Assembly: GCA_027625915.1 (NCBI GenBank) | Contig: JANTQA010000012.1 | Span: 3,131,001-3,195,000, forward strand | Reading direction: 5' to 3' | Origin: Anaeramoeba flamelloides | Lineage: Eukaryota > Metamonada > Anaeramoebidae | DNA: 64,000 nt | Part shown: positions 36,840 through 48,987 of the stretch, piece by piece | How positions within the stretch are numbered: position 1 is the stretch's first letter | Layout: each line of letters opens with the position of its first letter | Made by a program: the position numbers and the translations under genes | The notes under the pieces: model-generated | Told to the model about the DNA's origin: nothing | The model's input: the letters and a program-made list of their open reading frames with translations, nothing else | Database searches by the model: none

Positions 36840-37260
36840 AAACCGTTAATATTCAAGAGATGAGATTAATTAGCATTGGGGAAAGGGATTGTAAAATTCA
36901 AAGAAAGTAAAACACCCAAGAAGTGTTTGCTTCGAAAACAAGTATCAACCAAATTTGCTTTAATGAGTTACAATGGTTCCTTGAAAAGTGAAGAAATAGC
37001 AAGATCAAATAAGATCTTCTTTTCTCTTTCATTTGGAGACAATGTGATGAATGTGATCGTATTCATTTTATCTTTGAGTTCTTTGTTGTACATTCAAAAA
37101 ATTGGTTTTTTTTTTCGTTTTCTTTTCTTTTTCTTTTTCTTTTTCTTTCTTTTGTTGAGATTCTTTTTATCTTGAAAAAGGTATCAAGGAAAGTTTGGGT
37201 TGATACCAAATGGGTGAATAGTAAAAATCTGATAACTCTGATGGAAAGTTGTTTCAAAAG
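36840..37260. other. Composition-richer island with small ORFs on both strands; possible gene remnant
   Basis: This stretch is less AT-extreme than its surroundings and reads as if once coding. On the minus strand a 41-codon ORF runs from an ATG at 37093 to a TAA ending at 36968 and contains TLSPNEREKKILFDLAISSL. On the plus strand a 99-codon frame without an ATG start covers 36876-37175 and includes MSYNGSLKSEEIARSNKIFF. Neither resembles a family I know, and only one can be real. A short exon, a microprotein, or a decayed gene are all possible. Confidence 0.25.
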
Positions 37261-39550
37261 GTTCTTGGAAGCAATGGTGAATCTTAAATGGATAATTTTA
37301 AGATGAAAAATGATTTCTAAAATAGGGTCAGATTTATTTTTTTCTTTATGGGTTTCTTTTCTCTATTCTTTTATTAGAAATAATAATTAAAACAGAAAAG
37401 GGTGTTTTAGACGGTTATTTTTTAGTTTTAAGTTCTGATTTTTCTGGGTTGGGTTTTGGTATTCACTAAATGAGAAACTACATTTTTTTTTCAATCAAAA
37501 ATTTGCCCCTATTTTTGAAATTAAGCTTATATATATTATTATTATAATATTTTTAATGAAATTTGTATCAATTTTTACATTTTTTTTTTTTTGATTATTT
37601 TATAACATTCCAATAAATTCCCTATAAGGAATTTTGATGAATTTTTATGAAATTTTTAAGAATATTACTAAAAAAAACTCAAATTTTCAAGGGGGATAAT
37701 TAAATGATTTTTTTTTTACCTCAATTTCTTACTAATTTTCATAAAAAAATTTTTAAAAGAATATTAATTAACTTTTTATCATCTTTCAAACAAATCGAGT
37801 GTAAAAAGAGAATTAAAAAAATAAAACACTTTATAAAGATCTTTAATCATTTTGTCAAGAATTAAGGAGTTTATTCATTATAAAAATTTTCTTTTCATAT
37901 TCAGATATGTTTAAAATTAATACAAAGAATTTGTTATATCCTCAATTCTTTTTCGATTTTTTATTCATTATGATATCAAAAATTTATCTTTTCATTTTTT
38001 TTTTATATTTTACTTTTTAGTTTTTCAAGAGCTTTTTTAATCACGATTTCACCGTTTTCACGGTAGAATATAGTTTTTAATTATGATTTTTATGCTCAAG
38101 ATTTTTTTCTGTTTCAAGAATTGTAAATCTTATTGTAAATAGTTCTCAGAACAAGTTAAAAAATGAACACTTTTCCCAGAATATGACATTTTTGAAAACC
38201 ACTATCTTCTTATGAAAATAAGAATTCTTTATTTTTTTCTTGTTTTTTTAAATGTGAAACCAAATACAAGATCACTAACACAAGTAGGGCAAACCAATCA
38301 AAAAGATCTAGGCAAAAAAATCAAAACAAATAAGTTATTTTTCATTGAAAGGATCTTTTCATAACTAAGAACTGTTTGTGGCACTGAGGGTTCAGACTAA
38401 CTCAAAAAAATATTTCTTCCTACCTTGATAATTAGATCATTCACGATCGAGTTTTAGTATGATAATCCTTTGACTCATTAAGTACAATTTCCTTTTTGAA
38501 AAATCTAATCAATACTATTCAATTGCTGATGGATATCAATTATTCAAAAGGAAAAAACAAAGTAATAATCAGAAATAATTGTCTTTGTTGATATGTTTTT
38601 TGTTGTATTTTTGATTTAGATAAATTAAAAAAAAAATGAAAAAAATGACATTATATTGGTAGAAGATGTAAATTTTTACTAAAAGTTGATCCAAGTGTGA
38701 TTAAAAGTCAGTTAAAATTGAAACAAAAAATGTTCTATTTTGTTAACCTACGGTTTTTGTTTTTAATAAATATCCATTATTGCAATTTCTTTTTTAATTC
38801 ATAAAATCAGAATGACGATGTAGATTTTTCGTTTTAATTTGTTTCTGAAAACTTTCTTTTAAAACCTTCGGCAACTTTAACAACTTAGTTTGTTGATTTT
38901 CGGATTGTTTTTTCAAAGGGATCGAATGTAAACTGTTCAATATAATAAAAAAAAAAATGAAATTATCAAAAGATATTTTTGTACCAAGAAAGGAGAAAGT
39001 TGTTTTATTATGGGGTGTGTTACTTGTAGTTTATTATGTTATAAAGTGATTGATTTTCAAATCAATATCTTCTCACAAAAATGTTTGTGAATATTTCAAC
39101 AAGGATCCAATAAGAATATTTATTATTCTACAACCCTTATAATTGATAAAAAAAGTCTAAATTGAACTATATTTTCAAAAAGAATTTTCGTGAGTAGGTA
39201 AAAAAAATCCAAATCAAAAAAAATCAAAAGAAAATAAAAAAGTAAAGATCAAAAACAAATTATTAATTAAAAACCAACATTTTATATACATATCGGAATG
39301 TATAAAGTTCTAATTCAAAACTTAACAAGACAACAACTGATAATTGATTAATTGTTGCTCAAAAATTTATAATATTTGATACAACAGTAAAATCTCTGTT
39401 TTTACAGAGACATCTCTAAAAATAAAAAAATATCTTGAGTTGTCAAAAAAACAAGAGAGGAATTGGAACATTTATCATTACTTTACAGAAAATGTCTGAC
39501 ACGAAATTTCAAGTAAAGTTCCAAAAAGTTTGTTATTTTTTTAGTTTTTT
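37261..39550. other. Intergenic, nothing recognised
   Basis: AT-rich spacer with no open frame of note. Confidence 0.4.
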
Positions 39551-39587
39551 ACTTTTTTTTTTTTTTTTTTTCTTTCTTTCTTTTTAA
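39551..39587 (+). promoter_or_regulatory. T tract with CTTT repeats upstream of the RS/RRM gene
   Basis: A run of about 20 T followed by CTTTCTTTC lies 40-80 bases before the ATG at 39628. Poly(dA:dT) tracts of this kind commonly exclude nucleosomes at promoters, so a promoter role is plausible. No TATA or initiator could be fixed. Confidence 0.3.
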
Positions 39588-39627
39588 TTTTTCACAAAAA
39601 TAAATCAAATAGCTTTTCTTCTTCAAG

Positions 39628-40830
39628 ATGTCTAACGATCCAAATGGGCTTTCTTCTGAAACTAATTCTAACACCACCCAAAACAAAGACTCTACCGAAT
39701 CGTTACCAAATAATAATAACCAAACTGAAAAGCCAAGTTTACAAGAGAAATTAACGAACCAAACCTTTGATAAGGAACCTGAGAAAACTGAAAGAGCTAA
39801 ACGGAGTAACAGCAGTGATCATAAAAGTGATATTAAAAGTAAAAGTAAAAGTAAAAGTAAAAGTGATAATAAAAGTGGTCGTAGTCGTAGTCGTGGTCGA
39901 AGTCGTGATCGGAGTCGTGATCGAAGTCGTGATCGAAGTCGTCACAGCTCTCGTGATCGAAACCCCTCTCGTGATAGGGATTCAAAAAGTAGAGAACAAC
40001 GAAACATCAACGGAAGAGACGCTCGCCTTTTCATGGGCGGTCTTCCGGGGTTAGAGACAGACAAAGAAATGATTAAGAAAGAGTTTGAACAATTTGGAGA
40101 AATTGCCGAAGTCCAGTTATTGGGGACATATGGCTTTCTCCAATTTAAGAAAAGTGAAGACGCGCAAAAGGCCTTACGCGAAAAATCAGAAGTGCAAATC
40201 GGTGAGAAAAAAGTGGGGATCGAACTTTGCCACCGTGCCCAACGACACAGGAACAGATCTAGGAGTAGTAGCCAAAGCTACGATCGAAGAGACGGAGGAA
40301 GGCGAAGCCGCGAATTGTACCATTATAGGAGTAGGGACAATGAAAGGCGAGAGCGCGATCGGGAAAGTAGCGGTGGGAGAGGAAGAGGTTGGGATCGGGA
40401 CAGCTATAGTAGTGATCGAGACAACCGTGACAATAGTTTTCCGAAAAACCGATACAGCGAGAGCAGAGACAATAATCGCGATTATCGCAATAACCGCGAG
40501 AGCGACAACGATTATCACTACCGTAATTATAATGATTATCGTGATAATAGGTCAGGCTATAATAATAGAGAAAGTGGTGAATTTCACCGAAAAAGATCTT
40601 TCGACAATGAGAATTCAAGAGACGGATTCGATTTTAAAAAAAGAAGTGATCGAGATCGACAATTTGGACGAAGAGGTGGAAGAAACCAACCACAATCATT
40701 AGGATCAAAAAGAGGTATATGGATGGTTGTTGAGTCTAACGATCTTCGGGCATCAGCTGGTTCCTTGAAAAATCATTTACTTCGAAAATTTGATTTCCTT
40801 GTTCAATATGAAATTGTTCCTCGTAAATAA
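39628..40830 (+). CDS. RS-domain RNA-binding protein with one RRM
   Basis: Single exon, 400 residues, starting at the ATG at 39628. Residues 1-60 are Asn/Ser/Thr-rich. Residues about 65-122 form an RS domain (SKSKSKSKSDNKSGRSRSRG, then repeated SRDR). Residues 132-203 form one RRM: the RNP2-like LFMGGL is at 134-139, a degenerate RNP1, GTYGFLQFK, is at 166-174, and the beta3 loop is short as in hnRNP C/RALY-type and PSF-type RRMs. A second Arg/Asp/Ser/Tyr-rich region follows to about residue 360. The last 38 residues, starting GIWMVVESNDLRASAGSL, look folded and may recall the NCOA5-type domain, but that link is weak. The likely place is the nucleus, in splicing or mRNP assembly, regulated by SR-kinase phosphorylation; this follows from family knowledge. 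Confidence 0.88.
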   Translation: MSNDPNGLSSETNSNTTQNKDSTESLPNNNNQTEKPSLQEKLTNQTFDKEPEKTERAKRSNSSDHKSDIKSKSKSKSKSDNKSGRSRSRGRSRDRSRDRSRDRSRHSSRDRNPSRDRDSKSREQRNINGRDARLFMGGLPGLETDKEMIKKEFEQFGEIAEVQLLGTYGFLQFKKSEDAQKALREKSEVQIGEKKVGIELCHRAQRHRNRSRSSSQSYDRRDGGRRSRELYHYRSRDNERRERDRESSGGRGRGWDRDSYSSDRDNRDNSFPKNRYSESRDNNRDYRNNRESDNDYHYRNYNDYRDNRSGYNNRESGEFHRKRSFDNENSRDGFDFKKRSDRDRQFGRRGGRNQPQSLGSKRGIWMVVESNDLRASAGSLKNHLLRKFDFLVQYEIVPRK

Positions 40831-42564
40831 TTTTTTTTTCAAAATTGCTTCTTCTTTTTCAATTCATTTCCCATTTAATTTTTTTAATCTCAATTATTTA
40901 AGAATTGGATATTGACAAGTTCAAAAATCTTTGAGTTTTGAGAGAAAATTGCATTACTTATATAGCCCATTCCCTAGAAAAAAATAGTCAAATCAGTTTT
41001 AATGTAAAATCAGTTTTAATTTCAAAATGGTTGTGAAAAAGCAAAATTTTTCAATAATGTTTTTTTTACTTATTTTTCACTGATTGACAAAGATATATGA
41101 AACTGAAATTTCCTAAAACTTGATTAATACCTATTGTTAAACTCTTAAAGCCAATTTCAGAGGAATAGAAAAATCATTGCAACAAAAAATCCAAATAAAT
41201 TCACGTTTACTAAGGTTTACAATTAAAATTCAAATTTGGGAAAATTGAATACGCTTATATTTTGGCTTTATTTGATGTTTTGGATTCTATTTTGATTCAA
41301 ATAATCATCTAATTTTTGGACTTGGGTTTTTGTTTTAAAATGAACGAAAAAATATGTAAAAAAATATTTGAAAATGACTAACCATTTACTTTCATTTGAC
41401 AATTAAAACCAATTTGACAATTTTTACTGAATGGTGCTCAAATTTGGTTTTGTCTTGTGAATTATTTTGGAAAAGAATTTTTATTCTCTATATTTAGAAA
41501 AGTTTATACTCGAGCCAAGTATCCGATGTCTTAGAGAACTGTAAAAATGTCTTTTGGGTTGAATATCTAATTTTTATTTCATCTAAAAGAAAAGCAGAAA
41601 ATATTTTTTTACTTTATTTTAAATAAAAAAAAAAAAACTTTAAGGTAATTCGAAAAATGTAATTTCATTTTAAATTAACTTATACTAGTATTTCATTATT
41701 TAATGAAAAAAATTTTTCACTTGAACAATTTTTTGTTTTTTGACTTAATTTGCTTTGAATCCTTATTTAAAAAGAACAATTTAACTTTAATTATCTCATT
41801 TTAATTAATATATGCTTTTTATGCAGCATTATTAAAGATTGATTCTCTTTTTTTGTTTTTTAAGTGAGAATTGTAACTCTACAAAAATAAAGAAAATATA
41901 TAAAAAATAAGATGTGATGAAAAAAATTCGCCATTTAATGTGAAAATAGTAGTGCTCCATTCTTGCTTGCTTTTTTGCTCACCAAATCATTACTTTTAGA
42001 AAATCGGATAACTATTGTACTTTATAAATATATTGGGTATATTATCAATTTTCAAAATTTGTCAAATTTCAAAATTGGACAGATTGAATTTTTTTCGTAT
42101 TTTTGAAGACTATCTTGATTAGTTTTCGTTGGTTAAAATTTTGAAGAGTTTTTAATAGTTTTGGGATCAAAAAAAAAAAATATTATTTTTTTGTACCGTA
42201 GCATTTAATTTCTTAAACTTTTGAAAATCCAAAATTGTTGAAATCATCAAAACTAAATATTCTTTTAAAAGATTGTCCAAAACCAATTGTACCCACCAAG
42301 GTTCAGTGAAAATGTTTACCCCTAAAACATTTAACAAAAGTCTAATTGGTCTATTATTTATTTTTTTTTTTCAAAATCCTTGTCAAAATTCTCTAAAATA
42401 CCATCTAAAAGACCCCCAAACTACATTAATCTACCCGGTAAACCTTAACCTATCATAAAGGGGTTTTTAAATACCCACATTCAATAATTTTAAATATAAT
42501 AGACAACTTTTGAAAAATAGACAATTTGGACATTTTTTAAAAATTTAATATTTTCCCAATATAT
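40831..42564. other. Intergenic, nothing recognised
   Basis: Spacer between the RS/RRM gene and TIR copy C. The plus-strand frame at 42273-42458 has no ATG start and no recognisable similarity. Confidence 0.4.
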
Positions 42565-43843
42565 TAGAGGTTTTGATGATATCTTTTCTCAAGACACGAT
42601 AAAGTTATAAAAATCACGATTATTTTTATCAAATCACGATATTTTAGAAAATTGCGATATTCAATAATTTGATCGACAATATGACAAATCATGATATCCT
42701 ATAAAATCTCGATAATTATTAAAAAATCATGATAAATGTCAAAATATTGCGATTAAAAAGTAATCGTGGTATAATAGTTGATGGGTTTTTGGGTTAATTG
42801 AAAAATATTTTTACAAAAAAAATTTTTTTTGTTTGATCAAAAAACATTAGGTGAAAAAAAGTTTATTCTTTTAAAAAACAACAAAAAAGATACTTGATTC
42901 AATCAAGGATCAGATCAAAGAGTTTTATTGTATTTTTTTTTTGATTTGGTTGATATATCAAGTGATCCTTTAGATCAACAACAATAAGAACTAAAGAGCA
43001 ATAAATCTTTTCTCAGTCAATCCTGGTGTTGTAAATTGTGTTTAATAAAAGAGGTTCTAAAACAGCCAACTCTTCACTTGTTTTTTAAAGAATGTGTTCT
43101 TGGGTTAAAACATTTTCAATAATCTAGGAAAGCTGAAAGGAAATATATATAACTATTCAAAAACTTTCACTGCAACCTAACCACATTATCACCAATTAGT
43201 AATATTTTTTGGATATTTGTTTTCGTCTTGTTATTATTATTATTCTTCTCGTATCTTTGTATTGAACAGAAAACATAGCTAAAGTTTAAAGGATTTTTTT
43301 TTGATCGATCACCAATAAGAAGTTAAATTACTCTTTATTCTTTTTAGTTATTTAACTTGTGAAGGTAATAACTCCATTTTAAAAAAACATATCTATCTTA
43401 TATTCAAGTATATTGTTGAAATCAATTATTATTTGTTCATAAAATTTGTTTGAGATTTTTTATTTTGTAAAAAAAAAATGAAAAAAAAAATTTTTTTTCT
43501 TCAACTACAAACAAACTCATTCCCTTTATAAAATTTTTCTGTCTTTCAAAACTTTCAAACACTTGAAGGCAATTAACAACCCTTACAAACACTTTCTGGC
43601 ATTTTTAAATGGGAAAAGTGTTGTATAAGTCTCAAGGCTTTGTAAACTTCAAGTGAGATTTTTAAGGCAATTTCAAAAAAATAATTTTTCATTTTATCGT
43701 GATAATGTGGAATATCGCGATTTTATGATTTTTTCACGATTTTTTTGGACTAATCGCGATTTTTTTGGACTAATCGCGATTTTTTTATTATCGCAAATTG
43801 ATCATTAATATCATGATAATATATGTTATCTTCAAAACCTCTA
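42565..43843. repeat. 1.28-kb TIR family, copy C (best-bounded copy)
   Basis: Both ends are clear: TAGAGGTTTTGATGATATC at the left and the inverse, ATCTTCAAAACCTCTA, at the right. Subterminal regions are filled with short repeats of CACGAT, CGCGAT and TATCGTGATA in both orientations. The interior holds GATCGATCACCAATAAG, TTAACTTGTGAAGGTAATAA and a CTTTCAAACACTTGAAG block. Near the right end a unit of about 21 bases, CGATTTTTTTGGACTAATCG, is tandemly repeated. There is no ORF. The ends are compatible with a TA target duplication, but this is not certain. It is a non-autonomous TIR element. Confidence 0.8.
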
Positions 43844-44923
43844 CTTATTACAATAATATTTTTAAAAAATTTTTTTAGAATAAAAATTAGAGGATAAGTA
43901 AAAAAAAATAACAATTAAATTGTAGTAAAGAAATACAAATACTTTATTAGTCTAAAAAATTTTCATTTTAACATAACCCTTTAGAACACTAAAAATAAAA
44001 ATATTGAAAAACAAATAATTAACAATGAATGTATTAGTTTAAAATAAAAAGTAATCTTTCCGATTGTTCTGATTAAAATGAAAATGTTAAAATTAAATTA
44101 TTAATTAAAGGAATTTTATAATTTCAACTATTTGCTTTTTTAATTATTTTTCACAAAAAAAAACTTATTTTTCATTTTAAATATTTTTTGATTTTGTTAA
44201 ATCCCCCCAAAAAAGGGTTAAAGAATTTCAAAAAAAATAACCACAAACAAAAATGGTAAAAATGAATTGTAAAATAATAAATTTTTACTCAAGATTTATT
44301 TAAATTGTAAAGTTTATGTGTTTTTTTAAAATATATAGATAAAGAAAAGCATATTACAGAGTAAAAATTTTTGATTAATTATCATCAGTTATTTTAAATT
44401 TATTTAAAAATAATTAAATAAACTATCAATTTTTCGATGCACAACCCATTTAATAAGATTTAGAAAAGAATACTTTATATTTTTACAATTAGATTAAATA
44501 TCAAATCTGTAATCTGTAATCTTTAATATTTATTAAAAGAAAAAAATAAATAGAGCTTTTTTAGTCTCTTTAAAATTAAATTAATATTTATCAAATTTGA
44601 TTTCAAAAATAAAAAATATAATGTAATTTCTCTTTAATAAAGAAAAAAGGATTTAAAATAAACCCCTAAACAATAATACAAGTATAAAATTATTTTTTAT
44701 TAATAGAGTCTGTAATTAATTGAGTTAATCAATTTTTTTTTTTCTTAAATATAGAAAAAAAGCAAAAAAATAAGTATAGAGTGATATTTTTTTGCTATAC
44801 GAAAATTTTAAGATAAATATAAAAGTGAAAGTAAAATGTGAAGTTATTTGTTTTTCGATTCTTAAAAGAATAGATTGACTTATGTAACGTAAAACATTTT
44901 GAAGATTAATAAATTACTGACTT
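43844..44923. other. Intergenic, nothing seen
   Basis: AT-rich spacer between repeat copies. Confidence 0.4.
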
Positions 44924-45200
44924 TAAGGGATTAGCATCTACCAAGGAGAAGTGTAAAATTTAAAAATGCTGTTATTGAAGGTAAATCGCACGGTAGTGCT
45001 CTATGATTCAAATACTTCTAAAAATCGATTAAATGGAAAAAAAAGTTAATATTCGTTGATCCTTATCAATTAAAAATGATCCTTGTATTAGTAAAAAACT
45101 AAAGAATTTTATAAAAAAAATCTGTACGTTTTGAGACTTATTTAAAGGTCCAACTATCAAAATTCAGGCTTTAAAGATTGAAAAATATTATTCCTAAAAT
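44924..45200. repeat. TTTAAGGGATTAGCG family, fragment (inverted)
   Basis: Begins TTAAGGGATTAGCATCTACC, equal to the inverse of the right end of 3148-3913. It continues with TTAAAAATGATCCTTGTATT, matching the inner part. It is truncated by, or abuts, copy D at 45234. Confidence 0.55.
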
Positions 45201-45233
45201 TTGTTTTGAAATGGAGATTAGTTCTTAAAAAAT

Positions 45234-46510
45234 TAGAGGTTTTGATGATAACACGAATTATCTCAATATTTGCATAAAATTACGATGGATATATAAAATT
45301 GTGATTAGTTAGATTATCGTGGAAAATCATAAAATCTTGATATTTCAAAATTATCGCGATATTCAAAATTATTGCAAAAAATGAAAAATTATTTTTTTGA
45401 AATCACCTTAAAAACAATTTACTGAATTTTACAAAACAAAACACTTTTACAACGCTTTTCCACTTTAAAAATATTAGAAAAAATTTGAAAGTGTTTGTAA
45501 GTGTTGTGAATTGTATTCAAGTATATGAAAGGTTTGAAAGACAGAAAGCTTTATCGTGATAATCTACAAAATCAGGAAAAAAAGAAAATTATTTTTTTAA
45601 ACAAACCAAAATTTTTTCTTTTCATTTTTTTTTTTTTTATCAAAATATAAAATCTCAAACAAATTTTATGATCAAACAAAAAATAATCCATTTCAAAAAA
45701 ACTACTTGAATATAAAATTGATGAGTTTTTTTAAAATAGGTTATATTCTTCACAAGTTAAATAATCAAAAAGAAATAAAGAAGAATTTTTATTCTTCATT
45801 AATTTTCGATCATACGAAAAAAAAGCCATTTTAACTCTAGTTGTGTTTTCTGTCCAATACAAAGATATGAGAAGAAGAAAAAGAAGAATAAAACATTATA
45901 TTCTTTTAAATAGTCTTAATAATTGGTGATTTTTTTGCTAGGTTGTTTCCAAAAAGCTTTTGAAAAGTTTACCTATCTGACTCCTTTCAGCTTTCCGAGA
46001 AAAAAGAAAAGATTTAACCCGAGAACATATTCTTTAAAGAATTCATGAAGAATTGGTTGTTTGATCAGTATTTTTATTCATGGAAAATTTATAATACTAC
46101 AATTGACTTATTAACTATGATTTACTTTTAGTTATTATTGTTGTTTAGTATCAATTATAGATCGATCTGTCTGTCAACCAAATTAAAACAAAATACAATA
46201 AAGATCTTGATCTGATAATTGATTGAATTAAGGATCTTTCTTTTTTATTTATTTTTTAACAATTATAACTTTTTTTTTAAGATCTGTTTTTTGATCAAAC
46301 AAAATCTATCTTTTTTAAAAATATTGCAGAATTAGATCCAAAAACCCATCAACTATTATATCGCGATTACTTTTTAATCACAATATTTTGAAATCATATC
46401 ATGATTTTTAGACAATTTTCGTGATTTTATTGAGAGTCATGTTTTTATCTAAGATCTCATATCATCAATTATCGAGATTTTATAATATTAATCACAATTT
46501 TTGAAACTTT
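45234..46510. repeat. 1.28-kb TIR family, copy D
   Basis: Left end TAGAGGTTTTGATGATAAC. It runs inverted relative to copy C and aligns with it along almost its whole length: TTCACAAGTTAAATAATCAA, GTTTGAAAGACAGAAAGC, CCCATCAACTATTATATCGC then GATTACTTTTTAATC. The total length of about 1.28 kb agrees with C. The right terminal TIR has decayed, so the right boundary is approximate. There is no ORF. Confidence 0.72.
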
Positions 46511-47049
46511 ACTGTGAATTGAAAAAGATAGCGAAAAATCATCTATTAACTAATTGACTCTGAGATTATTTTGTAATATTATTTTCCACATATTGGAAAT
46601 ATATTGATAATACAACTATTATTCGTGAGAAATTGAATAAAAATAAACATTCTTTAGTCTTTTATATTAATGATTATTGACTAAATCTTGAAATTAAACA
46701 AAAAACAAAAAATATTCAATTTTCTAGGCTTTAAATGTTAATATATAAAAAAGTATTAATGTTACTATTTGTATTTTCGATCTTACAAGATTTTTCAATA
46801 AAAAAAAAAATAATAAAAATCACTATTTTTTCTAAACATGATATCTAATCGAATCTAAAAGGAGATCAAATAATTTTATTATTTAAATTATTATTTTTAC
46901 AAAAATCAAAATATTGAAATCAAAAGAAATACAATCCTGAGAATTTTTTAAATAAAATGAGAAAAAAAAATAATAAATAAAAAATAAACACAGTCAAAAG
47001 ATCATTGTATTAAAGTTAATTATATCTTAATAACATAATATTAAAATTA
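46511..47049. other. Intergenic or intron of the Gln-rich gene
   Basis: The first exon or exons of the downstream Gln-rich gene should lie here or further upstream, but no start exon can be picked out. The stretch ends in AAAATTAG, the probable acceptor at 47049-47050. Confidence 0.35.
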
Positions 47050-47050
47050 G

Positions 47051-48987
47051 GCAACTCGAATGTTTTTGAATTAGTCGATGAAGGGAAAGAATTGGGATAT
47101 AGATATATTATAATACTTTGGAAAAATTTTTTAAATGATGAAAAATTAACGTTAAAAACTTTCCATCCAAATGGAATAGTTTCAACTAAAAATGGCTTTA
47201 AAGTCGAAGAAGCAATAGAACAAATCGACGCAAACGAGATGGAAATACGTAATAATAGACAACAACAAAGTAGTTTTATACCAAACCAACAATTTAATAA
47301 TTTACAACAACCACCATTTTCTTTTCAAGGGCAAAATCAAAATTTCCAAAATATTCCAAACCAACAAATGAATCCCCCTCTCAACAACAATTCAAATCAA
47401 TTTATGAATAATTACCAATATCCAAACAATCAAAATTTTAATAATACGAACCAACAAAAACCACAACAATCATTTATTCAACCCCAGCAGCAACCCCAAC
47501 AGCAACAGCAACAGATGCAACAGCTGCAACAGCCAATGGTGACGAACCAACAAATGCCACTGAATCAGCAAAATAATCAATTTATTCAACAAACACAAAA
47601 ATTACCATACCAAAATCAAAATCAAAATCAAAGCCAAATCCAAAACCAATTCAAAATGCAATCCCAAAGCATAAATAAAAACCAAATTCAAAGCCAAAAT
47701 CTTAATCAAAACCTAAATCAAAATATGCAAATGTCATTTCCACAGCAAAAGCAAAAGCAGCAACAAGCGCCACTGTCCACCACATTCTCTCAACAACCAC
47801 AACAAAAACCCCAGCAGCAGCCGCAACAAACCACCACATTCGCCCAACTATCACAACAACAAAAACAGTTTTCTCAGCAAATACCAAAATATTCAAATCA
47901 AGCGCCAAATAATTTAAATTCATTACAACAATTTAACCAATTAACCCAACAACCAAACCAACAGCCTACTAATCAATTAAATCAACAATTTCTTCAACAA
48001 TCACAACAAAAGCAACAACTACAAACAAAAAATTTAAATCAATTTACAACACAACAAACTCAAAAACAACAATTCACCCAACAACAACAGCAGCAGCAGC
48101 AGCAGCAACAACAACAACAACAAAGATCTTCATTTCAACAAAAGCAACAACCACAACAATTTCAACAACAAAAATTGCAACAACAGCAGCAGCCGCAACA
48201 AACACAACAGTTCACTCAACTATCACAACAACAAAAGCAGTTTTCTCAGCAAATATCAAAATATTCAAATCAAGCGCCAAATAATTTAAATTCATTACAA
48301 CAATTTAACCAATTAACCCAACAATCAAACCAACAGCCTACTAAACAATTTAATCAACAATTTCTCCAACAAGCCCAACAACGACAATTCCCTCAACAAC
48401 CAAAACAGCAGCAGCAGCAACAACAACAACAACAAAGATCTTCATTTCAACAAAAGCAACAACCACAACAATTTCAGCAACAAAAGCAACAGCTAACAAC
48501 AACAGGGAATTTGAATCAGTTCTCACCAAAAACTCAACAACAACAAACAAAAAATTTAAATCAGTTTACACCAAAGACACAACAAAATAGCCAACTCGCT
48601 CAACAACCACAGCAATTAAATCAAACATTAAACCAACAACAACCATTACAATACCCCCAGCAACAACAGCAACAGTTTCAGAAACAAAAACAGCAGCTAA
48701 CAACGACAGGGGATTTGAATCAGTTCTCACAAAAGACGTCACAGGGCTACAATACACAATCTAGAATACAGCAAATACAAATGAACACAAATTCATTTTC
48801 ACCACCAACCATTATTTCTTCTACAAGAACTAACATCACACCATTCCAAAACACATCGCAGCAAAATAATTCTCAGCAGCAATCGCAACAGCAAAAACAA
48901 AATCCCTTCTCAAAGCCTATAATAAATTCTTTTACAAAGTCTACACAAAGCCCATTTAAAAATAAATGGTCAAATTTTGATAAATAA
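47051..48987 (+). CDS. Gln-rich low-complexity protein, 5' exon missing
   Basis: The open frame enters from a probable splice acceptor (AAAATTAG at 47050) and ends in TAA at 48987, about 645 residues. The first approximately 65 residues look folded and conserved in style (VFELVDEGKELGYRYIIILW, then FHPNGIVSTKNGFKVEEAIE), but I do not recognise the domain. The rest is Gln/Asn-rich with interspersed Phe, Pro and Leu, like prion-like or condensate-forming scaffold regions. It contains in-frame duplicated blocks: QLSQQQKQFSQQ..KYSNQAPNNLNSLQQFNQL at about 47845 and again at 48217, QRSSFQQKQQPQQFQQQK at 48121 and 48433, and QQLTTTG.LNQFS at about 48487 and 48691. Gln is coded by CAA and CAG only, consistent with TAA and TAG as stops. 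No in-frame ATG precedes the folded part, so an upstream exon is required. Confidence 0.75.

Noticed and set aside
38380-38470. Possible tRNA (GGTTCAGACTAAC segment)
   Set aside because: No acceptor stem, D-arm or anticodon arm could be paired around it.
40085-40702. 205-codon ORF in a second frame of the RS/RRM gene
   Set aside because: A frame shadow of the Arg/Ser-rich coding sequence; its translation is Ile/Thr/Val repeats produced by the other frame's codons.
42565-46510. LTR element or other virus-like element flanked by repeats
   Set aside because: The repeated ends are inverted rather than direct, and no polymerase, integrase or capsid reading frame lies between them.
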